A stretch of 64,000 bases of DNA from Paenibacillus sp. H1-7 (GTDB lineage Bacteria; Bacillota; Bacilli; Paenibacillales; NBRC-103111), in assembly GCF_022354825.1 (NCBI RefSeq), contig NZ_CP031168.1, positions 495,001 through 559,000 on the forward strand, given 5' to 3'. Position 1 is the first letter of the stretch. Every line of letters starts with the position of its first letter. The notes under the pieces were generated by a model. That model made no database searches. It saw only the letters and a list, made by a program, of their open reading frames with translations, and was not told where the DNA came from. Of this stretch, positions 55,728-64,000 are shown piece by piece. A program made the position numbers and the translations under genes.

Positions 55728-56084
55728 CTATTTATACAGAATATCTTCCCGCAGCGATGCTACCTTCTGCAATGCAGCAGTAATATCCTCTTCACCGACA
55801 CCAAAATGCTCCAGCGCAGCGCGCAAATGTCTCACTATGGCATCGAAGTGGACGGGCTGCAGATTCATCCCCGCGTGAACCTTGGACATAGCTCCGCCGG
55901 AATACTGGTTGGGACCGCCCAGCGCGTAGCTGATAAACTTCGTTTGATGCTTGCGCTGCTTCTCCATATCCGTATGCTCGAAAAAGTGATTTACAGTATC
56001 GTCCGCCAATACCAAATCGTAAAAATAGTCGACGACTTTCCCAATCGTCTCTTCTCCGCCGAATTTCTCATATAACGTGCTCAT
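55728..56084 (-). CDS. glbN: Group 1 truncated haemoglobin
   Basis: A 118-residue 2/2 globin that binds haem and is usually linked to oxygen or nitric oxide handling. The group 1 pattern is present: TLYEKFGGEETIGKVVDYFY at the start, GGPNQYSG after the E helix, and the proximal His in MSKVHAGMNLQPVHFD (near 68). ATG 56084 was chosen because AAGGGG lies 6 bases before it and touches the alternative ATG at 56090. It is a single gene on the minus strand between the repeats and the kimA riboswitch. Confidence 0.93.
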   Translation of the reverse strand: MSTLYEKFGGEETIGKVVDYFYDLVLADDTVNHFFEHTDMEKQRKHQTKFISYALGGPNQYSGGAMSKVHAGMNLQPVHFDAIVRHLRAALEHFGVGEEDITAALQKVASLREDILYK

Positions 56085-56359
56085 GAGCATCCCCTTAAAT
56101 TAAGTTTCATGATGGATTCACCATTTTAACGTTAGGTTACCCGAAAAGGGGAATGTCATGCAATGATTACCTGCCCTGTCCAAAGTAAAATGCAAGAGAA
56201 TGAGCGATTTAATAAGCAGAATGAAGTATTTCCGAGAAAAGAGCGATTTTACTTTCTATCATTAAACCATTTCGCCTATTCTGTTCCCATTGTAGTTTTA
56301 CAGCCTGAGGCAAAAGGCGTATCATTCATTTTTGTGAAATCCATATATAGTTTCCATTC

Positions 56360-56522
56360 TAATATCGCTGAGTTTTCAGAAATGAAGAAGCGGGGGAACC
56401 AAACAGGTCGAAAGCGGGCTGCAAGCGGCTCTATGTTTCACTTGGGTGAATCCAGGAATGCTTCTGGTAGGGCAACTCACCATGCCCGAATCCGTCAGCT
56501 AACCTCGTAAGCGTATTGGAGA
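56360..56522 (+). promoter_or_regulatory. ydaO/yuaA c-di-AMP riboswitch
   Basis: The conserved blocks appear in order: GCGGGGGAACCAAA (near 56390), CTTGGGTGAATCC (56440), GGTAGGGCAACTCACC (56466), and CCGAATCCGTCAGCTAACC followed by TCGTAAGCG (56486-56513). This is the cyclic di-AMP aptamer. Bound c-di-AMP turns the downstream gene off. The region 56110-56360 before it should hold the promoter; none is clear. Confidence 0.93.
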
Positions 56523-56551
56523 GTAGAGGGTGAAGCTTGTGTCCTAAAAGG

Positions 56552-56584
56552 AACCGCAGGGCTGCATGCACCTGTGGTTTTTGC
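56552..56584 (+). terminator. Riboswitch expression-platform terminator
   Basis: AACCGCAGG/CCTGTGGTT, ten-base loop, then TTTTTGCTGCTTTT, 30 bp after the aptamer and 115 bp before kimA. Confidence 0.85.
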
Positions 56585-56699
56585 TGCTTTTCAAGGGATA
56601 GAGAGGCATTAAGGGAACTTATAACCGCTGTCATCTGCCGGGATTTTTGTTTCTGCGAATAGGGTAATCTACTTTTATAAATCACTGGTGGTGAATGCA

Positions 56700-58526
56700 A
56701 TGTTTACTTCCTTGAAGAGGTTTTTAATTGGGCGGCCATTAAAATCCAACGAGCTAGGTGAACAAAAGCTTAATAAAACGAAGGCGCTGGCGATTCTTTC
56801 CTCCGACGCGCTATCTTCCGTTGCTTATGGTCCGGAGCAAATTTTGCTGGTGTTAATTACGGTTGGAGCAACGGCCTTCTGGTACTCGCTTCCTATCGGA
56901 ATAGGAGTATTGATTCTGCTGGCGGCCCTCATTTTATCTTACAGGCAAATCATTTTTGCATATCCGCATGGCGGCGGAGCGTACGTTGTCTCCAAGGAAA
57001 ATCTGGGCATGTACCCCGGACTTATCGCCGGAGGCTCCTTGCTCGTAGACTACATTCTAACGGTGGCCGTGAGCGTATCGGCTGGAACGGATGCCATTAC
57101 GTCAGCGTTTCAAAGCCTTCACACCCACAATGTAGCTATTGCCATTACGTTTGTTATCCTGATTACGATCCTGAACCTGAGAGGCGTAACGGAATCGGCG
57201 TCCATCTTAGCATATCCCGTGTACTTATTTGTCTTTGCGTTATTCATTCTTATCTGCGTGGGGATATTCAAAATTGGGACGGGGCAGGTTCCGCCTGAGC
57301 TGCATGCTCCGATCGGTACACCGGTGGCGGGGATCAGCCTGTTTTTATTGTTAAGAGCATTCGCATCCGGAAGCTCCGCCTTGACGGGAGTCGAAGCCAT
57401 TTCAAATGCTATTCCGAACTTCAAGACTCCTGCACCTAATAACGCCGCCAAGACATTAATGGCGATGGGGACGTTACTGGCACTATTATTTTCCGGAATT
57501 GTGTATATGGCCTATTACTACGGGATTTCGCCGAGAGAAGAAGTAACGGTGGTTTCCCAAATCGCCGAACAGACCTTTGGCCGCGGCTTCATGTATTTCT
57601 TCATCCAGGGAACGACGGCCTTGATACTGATTCTTGCTGCTAACACAGGGTATTCCGCATTTCCTTTGCTTGCGGTGAATCTGGCCAAGGATAAATTTAT
57701 TCCCAGAATGTTTACGGTCCGGGGAGACCGGCTCGGGTATTCCAACGGGATTATTATGCTGGGCTTCTGTTCCATTATCCTGATCGCCGCCTTTAAAGGG
57801 CAGACGGAGCACCTCATTCCGCTTTATGCTGTCGGTGTGTTTATTCCTTTTACATTGTCACAGACGGGGATGGTCGTCAAATGGATCCGGGAAAAGCCCA
57901 AAGGCTGGATTTCGAAGCTGATCATTAATACAATCGGTGCGGCGATCAGCTTTATCGTGTCCATGATGTTCTTCTTAACCAAGTTCGCGCAAGTGTGGTC
58001 TGTTCTAATCTTTCTGCCATTAATCATTTATTTGTTCCATCGCATTAGAAAGCACTACGAGGCCGTCGGCGACCAGCTAAGACTGTCCACCTGCGAGCCG
58101 GTTGTTCCTATAGAAGGAAATGTGTTCATTGTCCCTGTAGCCGGCATCACTCATGTCGTAGAAAATTCCTTAAACTACGTCAAATCTCTTTCGCCCGAGC
58201 AGATTATTGCGGTGTATGTACCTTTTGAGCGAGAAGATGAAGTTATTTTTGAGGAAAAATGGGAGAAGTGGCAGCCGGATATCCGATTAGTCACGCTGCA
58301 TTCCCCTTACCGCAGCATCATTAATCCGTTGACCAAATTTATCGATACCGTTCAGCGCAAAGCGAAAGAATCGAATTACCAGGTTACCGTAGTGATCCCC
58401 CAGTTTATTCCCAAGAAAGGCTGGCACAACATCCTGCATAACCAATCGAGCCTGTTGATTCGCGCTCATCTGCTGTTTCGGAGAGACGTTATTATTTCGA
58501 CGGTTCCATATCATTTAAAGAAATAA
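56700..58526 (+). CDS. kimA: Potassium importer KimA (APC superfamily)
   Basis: High-affinity proton-coupled K+ uptake permease, shut off by c-di-AMP. The 608-residue length is almost that of B. subtilis KimA. About twelve membrane helices lie in residues 25-455 (for example the LSSDALSSVAYGPEQILLV start and HGGGAYVVSKENLG). A C-terminal cytosolic domain follows (VVPIEGNVFIVPVAGITHVV, about 465-608). ATG 56700 follows GGTGGTGA; the GTG codons at 56688/56691 are part of that site. Gene identity is strengthened by the riboswitch, which controls kimA in B. subtilis. Confidence 0.93.
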   Translation: MFTSLKRFLIGRPLKSNELGEQKLNKTKALAILSSDALSSVAYGPEQILLVLITVGATAFWYSLPIGIGVLILLAALILSYRQIIFAYPHGGGAYVVSKENLGMYPGLIAGGSLLVDYILTVAVSVSAGTDAITSAFQSLHTHNVAIAITFVILITILNLRGVTESASILAYPVYLFVFALFILICVGIFKIGTGQVPPELHAPIGTPVAGISLFLLLRAFASGSSALTGVEAISNAIPNFKTPAPNNAAKTLMAMGTLLALLFSGIVYMAYYYGISPREEVTVVSQIAEQTFGRGFMYFFIQGTTALILILAANTGYSAFPLLAVNLAKDKFIPRMFTVRGDRLGYSNGIIMLGFCSIILIAAFKGQTEHLIPLYAVGVFIPFTLSQTGMVVKWIREKPKGWISKLIINTIGAAISFIVSMMFFLTKFAQVWSVLIFLPLIIYLFHRIRKHYEAVGDQLRLSTCEPVVPIEGNVFIVPVAGITHVVENSLNYVKSLSPEQIIAVYVPFEREDEVIFEEKWEKWQPDIRLVTLHSPYRSIINPLTKFIDTVQRKAKESNYQVTVVIPQFIPKKGWHNILHNQSSLLIRAHLLFRRDVIISTVPYHLKK

Positions 58527-58536
58527 ACAAGACAAG

Positions 58537-58567
58537 AGCATTCTCTGCGAAAGGGGATGCTTTTTTG
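58537..58567 (+). terminator. Terminator of kimA
   Basis: AGCATTCTCT/AGGGGATGCT (three G-T pairs), then seven T. Confidence 0.85.
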
Positions 58568-58724
58568 CTGCAAGCGGCAGAATTTTCGGAAAGAAATGGA
58601 TTGTATTGATCTTCTGTATGAATAAGTAAGGTTTGAACAAAATAAGTAACGAAAATGAACTATCCTGATGCATCGTGTCCATGAATTCCCCTTATGAAAC
58701 CAATATAGAACGGAGGGTGATCTC

Positions 58725-59039
58725 TTGAGCAAGGAAGATCTTATCTTAGCAGAGCTGGAAGAGGTTATTGATCCGGAGGTTGGTGTAAATGTAGTCGATC
58801 TTGGGCTGATTTATGAGGTAAAGGCAGATCAAGAAGGAACCGCGAGCATTAAGATGACGTTAACGATCCCGGAATGTCCTCTGGCCGATGAGATTGTATC
58901 CAATGTGAAGCAAGCGGCTTTAAAAGCAGAGGGGATTCATAAGGTAGACGTTGAGCTAGTTTTTGAACCTAAATGGACTCCGGCGAAGATGAATGATCTA
59001 GCCAAGGAACAGATCCGAGCCCGGCATTCCATGGCTTAA
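58725..59039 (+). CDS. DUF59/MIP18-family iron-sulfur assembly protein (YitW-like)
   Basis: A 104-residue protein with the DUF59 signature: ELEEVIDPEVGVNVVDLGLI (about 9-28), then MTLTIPECPLADEI (Cys near 50). The size matches B. subtilis YitW. The family helps to mature iron-sulfur proteins. It starts with TTG 58725 behind GGAGGGTGA. It is monocistronic between two terminators. Function is by family only. Confidence 0.88.
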   Translation: MSKEDLILAELEEVIDPEVGVNVVDLGLIYEVKADQEGTASIKMTLTIPECPLADEIVSNVKQAALKAEGIHKVDVELVFEPKWTPAKMNDLAKEQIRARHSMA

Positions 59040-59052
59040 GAGAAGAACGAAC

Positions 59053-59080
59053 CGGCCCGCCTTCGTGCGGGCTGTATTTC
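59053..59080 (+). terminator. Terminator of the DUF59 gene
   Basis: GCCCGC/GCGGGC with loop CTTCGT, then TGTATTTC. Confidence 0.7.
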
Positions 59081-59153
59081 ATACATTAATTACAAGAGAT
59101 CTGAGCAGATCATGGCCTGTTCAAAAAGTTATCCATTCCTCTCCGCGAGCAGC

Positions 59154-59200
59154 GCAGTTCGGGTCCCGAGTCCGGGGCTTGAGCTGCATTTTTATTTTTT
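59154..59200 (+). terminator. Hairpin with long T tract before the AraC gene
   Basis: GCAGTTC/GAGCTGC with a GC-rich inner part, then ATTTTTATTTTTT. It is a second terminator after DUF59 or an attenuator in the leader of the next gene. Confidence 0.5.
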
Positions 59201-59379
59201 CCATGAGCGATGTCGCTTGTTTGCACTATGTGCCTGCCGGATGTGTGGTATGCTTTTGTAAGCAAAGGAAATGATGTCCGTAAACGAAATGATTCATGTA
59301 TCCGCTTTCAATTAAAGAAGGTGAAGGACTCCAAGGACTCCTGACCATCCGGCACCAGCAAAAAAAGGGGAGATCGAGC

Positions 59380-61680
59380 TTGTTGAAAGGAACCATTTCT
59401 GCAAGATTCAAGATGATTTACGGGATCGTATTTCTGCTGATCATTTCTACCACGGCCTGGCTATCGTATCTCAGCTCCAAGGGAAGTCTTGAAGGGCAGC
59501 TGAAAAATACGAATATCGCGCTGCTTCACCTGGTTCAGCAAAAAATCGAAATGATCCTCCGCGAAATCGACACGAACACGATCAATTTCATTCAGGAGCC
59601 GGAGGTCGCCTTCTTCTTGAACGGGAGGTATGCGAATGACGATTTGCGTTTCAACCACTTTAACGTCCTGAATACGAAGTTCAAGGTGTTAATGAATGCG
59701 AACGGCAACATTTCCTCCTTCTACCTGTATTCGCTTCAGAACAAGAGCATGCTGACGGACAATACGTTTGCCGATGAAGCCGATTTTTACGATATGGATT
59801 GGCTGCCCGCCTTCAATAATATGCAGCGGTACCACCAATGGCTGGATGTCCGCAAAATTACTACGGTCAGCTCCGGTCTGCAGCTGGATAAGAACGTCAT
59901 TTCGCTCGTCCGTCAATTCCCCTTGATCAGCAACCCGCAATTCCGCAAAGGCGCCATTATTGTGAACATCGACGAGCGCACCGTGGCAAACCTGATGGAG
60001 GATGTCGATAAACAGCGGCTCGGGCAGACGATGGTTATTAACGACCGGGGCATGATCATTTCCTCCAAAGACAAGGACCAGCTGTATAAGCCTCTAAGCA
60101 GCATCGAATCGGCCCCCGACTTGGACAAACTGCAGGGAAGCGGGTATATCACCAAGGATATCGGGGACGGCAGCTTTACTACCTTCTATGTGTCCTCGCA
60201 ATATAACGGCTGGAAATACATAAGCATCGTACCGGACCCGGTCATGAACCGTCCGCTGGAAGTGGTGCGCAACATTCTGTTGTCCTTCGCCGCCGGGATG
60301 TTTGTAGTCGCCATCATTCTCGTGTATGCAGTCAGCAGCTATACGTTCCGTCCGCTGGAGCGTTTTTTTCAAGCATTCGCCGGGAAAAAGCTCGGTGCCC
60401 ACGACGATCTGACGTACCTTGAGAAGTTTTTCAAGCAGATGATGTCCGACAATGAATCGCTGCAAAAGCAAATGCACGAAAGCTTGCCTGCGCTGAAATG
60501 GCGGCTGATTATGAGCCTGCTCATGGCCGACAGGACGAATTATAACCGGATGAGAAAATATTTTGACATGCTCGGCATTCATTTCAACGATTCGCGCTTC
60601 GTCGTGTTGGTCATGGAGCTGGACCGTAAGCAGCATATTGCCTCGCCCCGCGACGTATATTTGTTCACCTATGCGATCAGCAACGTTGCCGAGGAGCTGG
60701 TAGCGGGCGTGTGCAGGGGAGTGTCGGTAGAGGTGAACGACGGCGTCGTGGCCGTGATTATGAGCTTCGAGGAGGACGACCCGCAGGGGAATCAGCTTCA
60801 GGCGCTGCAAATTGCCGATCTCGTGAGAAACTATGTCGCGGAGCATTTCAAGCAGACGGTCACCATCGGCGTAGGGAGCCCGCACCTTCAGCTCGAGGGC
60901 ATCCACGAATCGTACAAGGAAGCGCAGAACGCGCTGAAATACAAGCTGATCATGGGCGACAATACGGTCATTTCCATCGACGATGTCGCAGGCAATCATA
61001 ACGATAAATTTTATCGGATTTGGGCGATGAGCGATACGATTGTCGGCTTGATCCGCGATACCGATAAATCGAAGCTGGAGCTCCAGCTCGAAAAGCTGTT
61101 CGATGAGACGATCAAGAGCAACGTGCCGCCGGAAATGATCAAGCAAATGTGCATCCAGCTCATTATGAAGTCCATCAAGGCGATATCGGACAAAGGCCTC
61201 GATATCAAGCAGTTTCTCGATCCGAAGGAAAATATTTATTTCCGCATCGATTCGTGCGCCAATGTGGAGGATATCCGACACTACATCTCTTCTTTTCTTC
61301 AGGAGCTGATCATCCGGACGGAGGAGAGGCGGGAGAGCAGGAGCCCGAACGATACAGTCCATCAAATTATTGACTATTTGGAGCACAACTATATGGACAG
61401 CAACCTGTCGCTCAATCTGATCGCGTCCGACTTTAATCTAAGCGTGCCTTATTTGAGCAAGCTGTTCAAGGAAACGATGGAGATGAACTTCATGGACTAC
61501 CTGATTCAGATCCGGATGGAAAAATCGAAGCAGCTGCTTCTTGACCCGAGGCTCAAGATCAACGCGATAGCCGAGCAGGTAGGCTATAACAACGCGCAAA
61601 GCTTTATACGCATATTCAAAAAGTATACGGGCCAAACGCCCGGAGAATACAGGGAAAACCCGGCAGATGAAAAAAGGTGA
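59380..61680 (+). CDS. Membrane-anchored AraC-family regulator
   Basis: A 766-residue one-component sensor. One membrane helix at the start (FKMIYGIVFLLIISTTAWLS, about 11-30) and one near residue 305 (LLSFAAGMFVVAIILVYAV) enclose a Cache-type extracellular domain. A cytosolic linker with a GGDEF-like derelict region (QTVTIGVGSPHLQLEGIHESY) follows. The AraC DNA-binding domain ends the protein (LIASDFNLSVPYLSKLFKET and INAIAEQVGYNNAQSFIRIF). TTG 59380 behind GGGGAG was chosen over the distant ATG 59296, which has no ribosome site. It should switch on the transporter genes that follow at 61826. Confidence 0.88.
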   Translation: MLKGTISARFKMIYGIVFLLIISTTAWLSYLSSKGSLEGQLKNTNIALLHLVQQKIEMILREIDTNTINFIQEPEVAFFLNGRYANDDLRFNHFNVLNTKFKVLMNANGNISSFYLYSLQNKSMLTDNTFADEADFYDMDWLPAFNNMQRYHQWLDVRKITTVSSGLQLDKNVISLVRQFPLISNPQFRKGAIIVNIDERTVANLMEDVDKQRLGQTMVINDRGMIISSKDKDQLYKPLSSIESAPDLDKLQGSGYITKDIGDGSFTTFYVSSQYNGWKYISIVPDPVMNRPLEVVRNILLSFAAGMFVVAIILVYAVSSYTFRPLERFFQAFAGKKLGAHDDLTYLEKFFKQMMSDNESLQKQMHESLPALKWRLIMSLLMADRTNYNRMRKYFDMLGIHFNDSRFVVLVMELDRKQHIASPRDVYLFTYAISNVAEELVAGVCRGVSVEVNDGVVAVIMSFEEDDPQGNQLQALQIADLVRNYVAEHFKQTVTIGVGSPHLQLEGIHESYKEAQNALKYKLIMGDNTVISIDDVAGNHNDKFYRIWAMSDTIVGLIRDTDKSKLELQLEKLFDETIKSNVPPEMIKQMCIQLIMKSIKAISDKGLDIKQFLDPKENIYFRIDSCANVEDIRHYISSFLQELIIRTEERRESRSPNDTVHQIIDYLEHNYMDSNLSLNLIASDFNLSVPYLSKLFKETMEMNFMDYLIQIRMEKSKQLLLDPRLKINAIAEQVGYNNAQSFIRIFKKYTGQTPGEYRENPADEKR

Positions 61681-61825
61681 ATACATTAAATCCGGTGCAT
61701 GGCGCGTAAACCAAGCCGCAATTAAAAAAAGTGAAGAGCGTAAAAAGAGAATATATCCAAAACGTGCAGGCAGCGTATACGATAGCGGTGAAATCGGCTG
61801 AAGCGAAAAGAGGGGAGGTGGAGCT

Positions 61826-62797
61826 ATGAATTCGCAAATCGGCGATGCTGCGGGGCAGACCGGGGTGAAGCAATCGGCGCTGGCCCTGCGGACGAAGGCG
61901 GCCTGGAAATACATCAAGCGGGATAAGTACTTATATTTGCTGCTGGTCCCGATTTTGGCCTACTATCTGATCTTCAAGTATGCGCCCATGTTCGGGGAAA
62001 TCATTGCATTCAAAAACTACCGGTTTGCCGACGGCATCTGGGGCAGCAAGTGGGTCGGGCTGAGGCATTTCGAGAGATTGTTTACGAGCCCGGATTTTTT
62101 CAACGTATTGAAAAATACATTGCTGCTTAACGTATACAGCATCGTGTTTGCGTTTCCGGTTCCTATTGTGCTGGCGATTTTACTCAATGAGGTACGGATC
62201 GAGTGGTACAAGCGGACGATCCAGAATTTGCTCTATATTCCGCATTTCATCTCCTGGGTCGTGCTGGGAGGGATCGTGATTGCGCTCTTGTCGCCATCGA
62301 CAGGGATTGTGAACACGGTGATCAAGCTGCTCGGCTTGGAACCGATCTACTTCATGGCAAGCAACTTCTGGTGGCCGATCATGTTCATCTTGTCGGGTAT
62401 CTGGCAGAGCGCCGGCTGGGGGACGATCTTGTATTTGGCGGCGATGGCGGGTATCGATCCCCAGCTGTACGAGGCGGCCAAAATCGACGGAGCCAGCAAG
62501 CTTAGGCGCATTTGGCATGTGACGCTTCCGGGCATTCGCAGCACCATCGCGATTTTGCTGATTTTGCGGGTCGGCCAGATGATGGATGTGGGCTTCGAGC
62601 ACATTTTCATCCTGCAGAACAAAGCGGTGTATGAAGTATCGAACGTTATCAGCACGTACGTGTACAACGTCGGTCTGGTAGGCTCCCAGTACAGCTATAC
62701 GACCGCGCTCGGGCTGTTTCAATCGGTGATCGGACTGATATTGGTCGTTGCGGTCAACAAAATCATCAAAGCACTTGGCGAAAACGGATTATGGTAG
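61826..62797 (+). CDS. Sugar ABC transporter permease (LplB type), second system
   Basis: A 323-residue permease with a 34-residue charged N-terminal extension, six helices and the EAA loop EAAKIDGASKLRRIWHVTLP (about 215-234). It resembles the permease at 50127 (KYAPMFGEIIAFKNYRFADG against HYVPMLGIQIAFKNYNIVKG). GAGGGGAGGTG precedes the ATG. It is 145 bp after the AraC gene; that gap shows no terminator with a T run. Confidence 0.92.
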   Translation: MNSQIGDAAGQTGVKQSALALRTKAAWKYIKRDKYLYLLLVPILAYYLIFKYAPMFGEIIAFKNYRFADGIWGSKWVGLRHFERLFTSPDFFNVLKNTLLLNVYSIVFAFPVPIVLAILLNEVRIEWYKRTIQNLLYIPHFISWVVLGGIVIALLSPSTGIVNTVIKLLGLEPIYFMASNFWWPIMFILSGIWQSAGWGTILYLAAMAGIDPQLYEAAKIDGASKLRRIWHVTLPGIRSTIAILLILRVGQMMDVGFEHIFILQNKAVYEVSNVISTYVYNVGLVGSQYSYTTALGLFQSVIGLILVVAVNKIIKALGENGLW

Positions 62798-62808
62798 GGG
62801 GGAGACGA

Positions 62809-63705
62809 ATGAACGGCGGTTCCACATTGTCATCAAGACTGCTGTATGGTTTGCTGTATGTATTTCTGGCGTTTCTCGCCGTACTGACTCTGTTTCCTTT
62901 CGTCAACGTGCTGGCTACGTCCATGAGCGGCTCACGGGCAATAAGCTCCGGGGAAGTGTTCCTGTGGCCGAAGGATGTGACGTTCACCTCGTTTCAAAAT
63001 TTGATCGAGGACGGACAGCTGCTCGTAGCGATGAAAAACACGGTTCTCATTACGGTGGTGGGGACGGCGCTAAATATCGTTTCGACGATTATGGCGGCCT
63101 ATCCGCTCAGCCGCAGACGGCTGAAGGGACGCAGCTTCATCCTGATGATCATCACCTTCACGATGCTGTTCGGGGGCGGCTTGATTCCGAACTACATTTT
63201 GATCAAATCGCTCGGCATTATGAACTCGTATTGGGCGTTATGGCTGCCGGGGCTGCTCAGTACGTACAATTTTTTCGTCATGAAAACATTCTTTGAGAAT
63301 CTGCCTGCGGAGCTGGAGGAATCGGCATCCATCGACGGCGCGAACGATCTGTACATCATTTGGAAAATCATCCTTCCGCTGTCGCTTCCTATCATTGCGG
63401 CACTGACCTTATTCTACGCCGTAGGCTGGTGGAATTCGTATATGAACGTGCTGATGTACATCACAAGCTCGGGCAAGCAGTCGCTAATGGTGAAGCTGCT
63501 GCAAATGATCGACACGACGAGCCAGAGTCTGCTGAACGCCAATGCGACGAACGGCGGCGAAGGGGCGACCATGCAAACGCTGCTGTCTCCGGAAGGCGTG
63601 CGGGCTGCGGCGATCATCATCTCGGTCACTCCGATCTTGTGTGTGTATCCGTTCCTGCAAAAATATTTCGTCAAAGGCGTATTGATCGGTTCGCTGAAAG
63701 GCTGA
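62809..63705 (+). CDS. Sugar ABC transporter permease (YtcP type), second system
   Basis: A 298-residue MalG-like permease: FGGGLIPNYILIKSLGIMN near 128, EAA-loop region ESASIDGANDLYIIWKIILP near 180, and the C-terminus FVKGVLIGSLKG shared with the protein at 51072. ATG 62809 follows GGGGGGAG, which overlaps the lplB stop; the ATG at 62791 lies inside lplB and has no ribosome site. An insert before the last helix (NANATNGGEGATMQTLLSPE) is longer than in the first system. Confidence 0.92.
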   Translation: MNGGSTLSSRLLYGLLYVFLAFLAVLTLFPFVNVLATSMSGSRAISSGEVFLWPKDVTFTSFQNLIEDGQLLVAMKNTVLITVVGTALNIVSTIMAAYPLSRRRLKGRSFILMIITFTMLFGGGLIPNYILIKSLGIMNSYWALWLPGLLSTYNFFVMKTFFENLPAELEESASIDGANDLYIIWKIILPLSLPIIAALTLFYAVGWWNSYMNVLMYITSSGKQSLMVKLLQMIDTTSQSLLNANATNGGEGATMQTLLSPEGVRAAAIIISVTPILCVYPFLQKYFVKGVLIGSLKG

Positions 63706-63745
63706 GGAATACCTAGTACAGGAAATTGAGGAGGCGGAAAAGTTG

Positions 63746-64000
63746 ATGAAAAAACGCAAGCCTATTGCTGTGCTGCTTGGGATTACTTTAACTACGACGA
63801 TGATGGCAGCCTGCTCCGGCGGTGAAGAAGGCAAGAGCGGCGACACGAAGAGCAATAACGATAACCAAAAGCTGGAGGTCAGCATCTCGATCCTCGACAG
63901 AGGACAGGTGGCAAGCGATGAAGGGACCTATGAGAGCAACCGGGTGACGAAGTACATTAATGAAAAGTCGGGTATCAACGTCAAATGGGTGCCTGTCCTG
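63746..64000 (+). CDS. Sugar ABC substrate-binding lipoprotein, partial (runs off window)
   Basis: The first 85 codons of a lipoprotein: MKKRKPIAVLLG, hydrophobic ITLTTTMM, lipobox AAC at residues 21-23, then a Ser/Gly/Asn-rich linker and LEVSISILDRG. GAGGAGG lies 11 bp before the ATG; a TTG directly before it is in frame. Here the order is regulator, permeases, binding protein, whereas the first system starts with the binding protein. The 3' end is outside the window. Confidence 0.88.
   Translation, partial: MKKRKPIAVLLGITLTTTMMAACSGGEEGKSGDTKSNNDNQKLEVSISILDRGQVASDEGTYESNRVTKYINEKSGINVKWVPVL

Noticed and set aside
56163..56510. 115-codon frame before kimA
   Set aside because: Its 3' half is the c-di-AMP riboswitch aptamer; the frame is accidental.

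Overview
The window looks like the chromosome of a spore-forming Firmicute of the Paenibacillaceae (Paenibacillus or a close relative). The reasons are the block sigW-rsiW-cdaA-cdaR-glmM-glmS with a glmS ribozyme, CotF-type spore coat genes around adhB, a KimA potassium importer behind a c-di-AMP riboswitch, and two LplB/YtcP-type sugar ABC systems with large AraC-family regulators. No taxon can be named from this sequence alone.

Layout. 1-3431: 3' part of a 23S rRNA gene, a 5S gene and twelve tRNA genes. 3480-5332: a decaying cluster (FecCD permease tail, FecE-type ATPase, class B sortase) that looks like a dying haem/iron uptake locus. 5536-15961: ppc, then sigW, rsiW, cdaA, cdaR, glmM and glmS. 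Two exact SigW-type promoters flank sigW. The glmS leader carries the self-cleaving ribozyme. 15987-35175: a complete 19.2-kb Tn7-like transposon inserted 25 bp after the glmS stop codon, with a 5-bp target duplication (ATAGT), TnsB-type repeats at both ends, tnsABCDE, an Xre regulator, and a small protein that resembles only the C-terminal barrel of TnsB. Its cargo is a type I restriction-modification operon, including an extra inactive-looking methyltransferase fused to a specificity domain, and a patatin-like phospholipase paired with a ComEC-like metallo-beta-lactamase protein. 35180-35800: ends and a broken xre gene from at least one, probably two, older Tn7-like insertions stacked behind the present one.

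36184-41870: spore coat/adhB operon on the minus strand, a CBO0543-type membrane protein, a Yellow/MRJP-like propeller and a broken MFS gene. 42197-45882: a persulfide/sulfane-sulfur module (rhodanese, TusA-rhodanese, rhodanese-MBL, TusA, DsrE) with a CstR-type repressor and four matching palindromic operators. 46023-48176: a secreted leucine-rich-repeat protein with a copper amine oxidase N-like domain. 48384-55053: sugar ABC transporter with a response regulator and sensor kinase. 55067-55594: two copies of a 147-bp interspersed repeat. 55728-59039: truncated haemoglobin, riboswitch-kimA and a DUF59 protein. 59380-64000: a second sugar ABC system led by a membrane-anchored AraC regulator, running off the end.

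Connections. c-di-AMP is made by CdaA (10038) and read by the riboswitch on kimA (56360), so synthesis and one target of the same second messenger lie in this window. GlmM and GlmS feed UDP-GlcNAc synthesis beside a cell-envelope stress sigma factor. The glmS 3' end is also the likely recognition site of TnsD, which explains the stacked transposons. The best candidates for something undescribed are the patatin/MBL pair at the distal cargo edge and the stand-alone TnsB-barrel protein.
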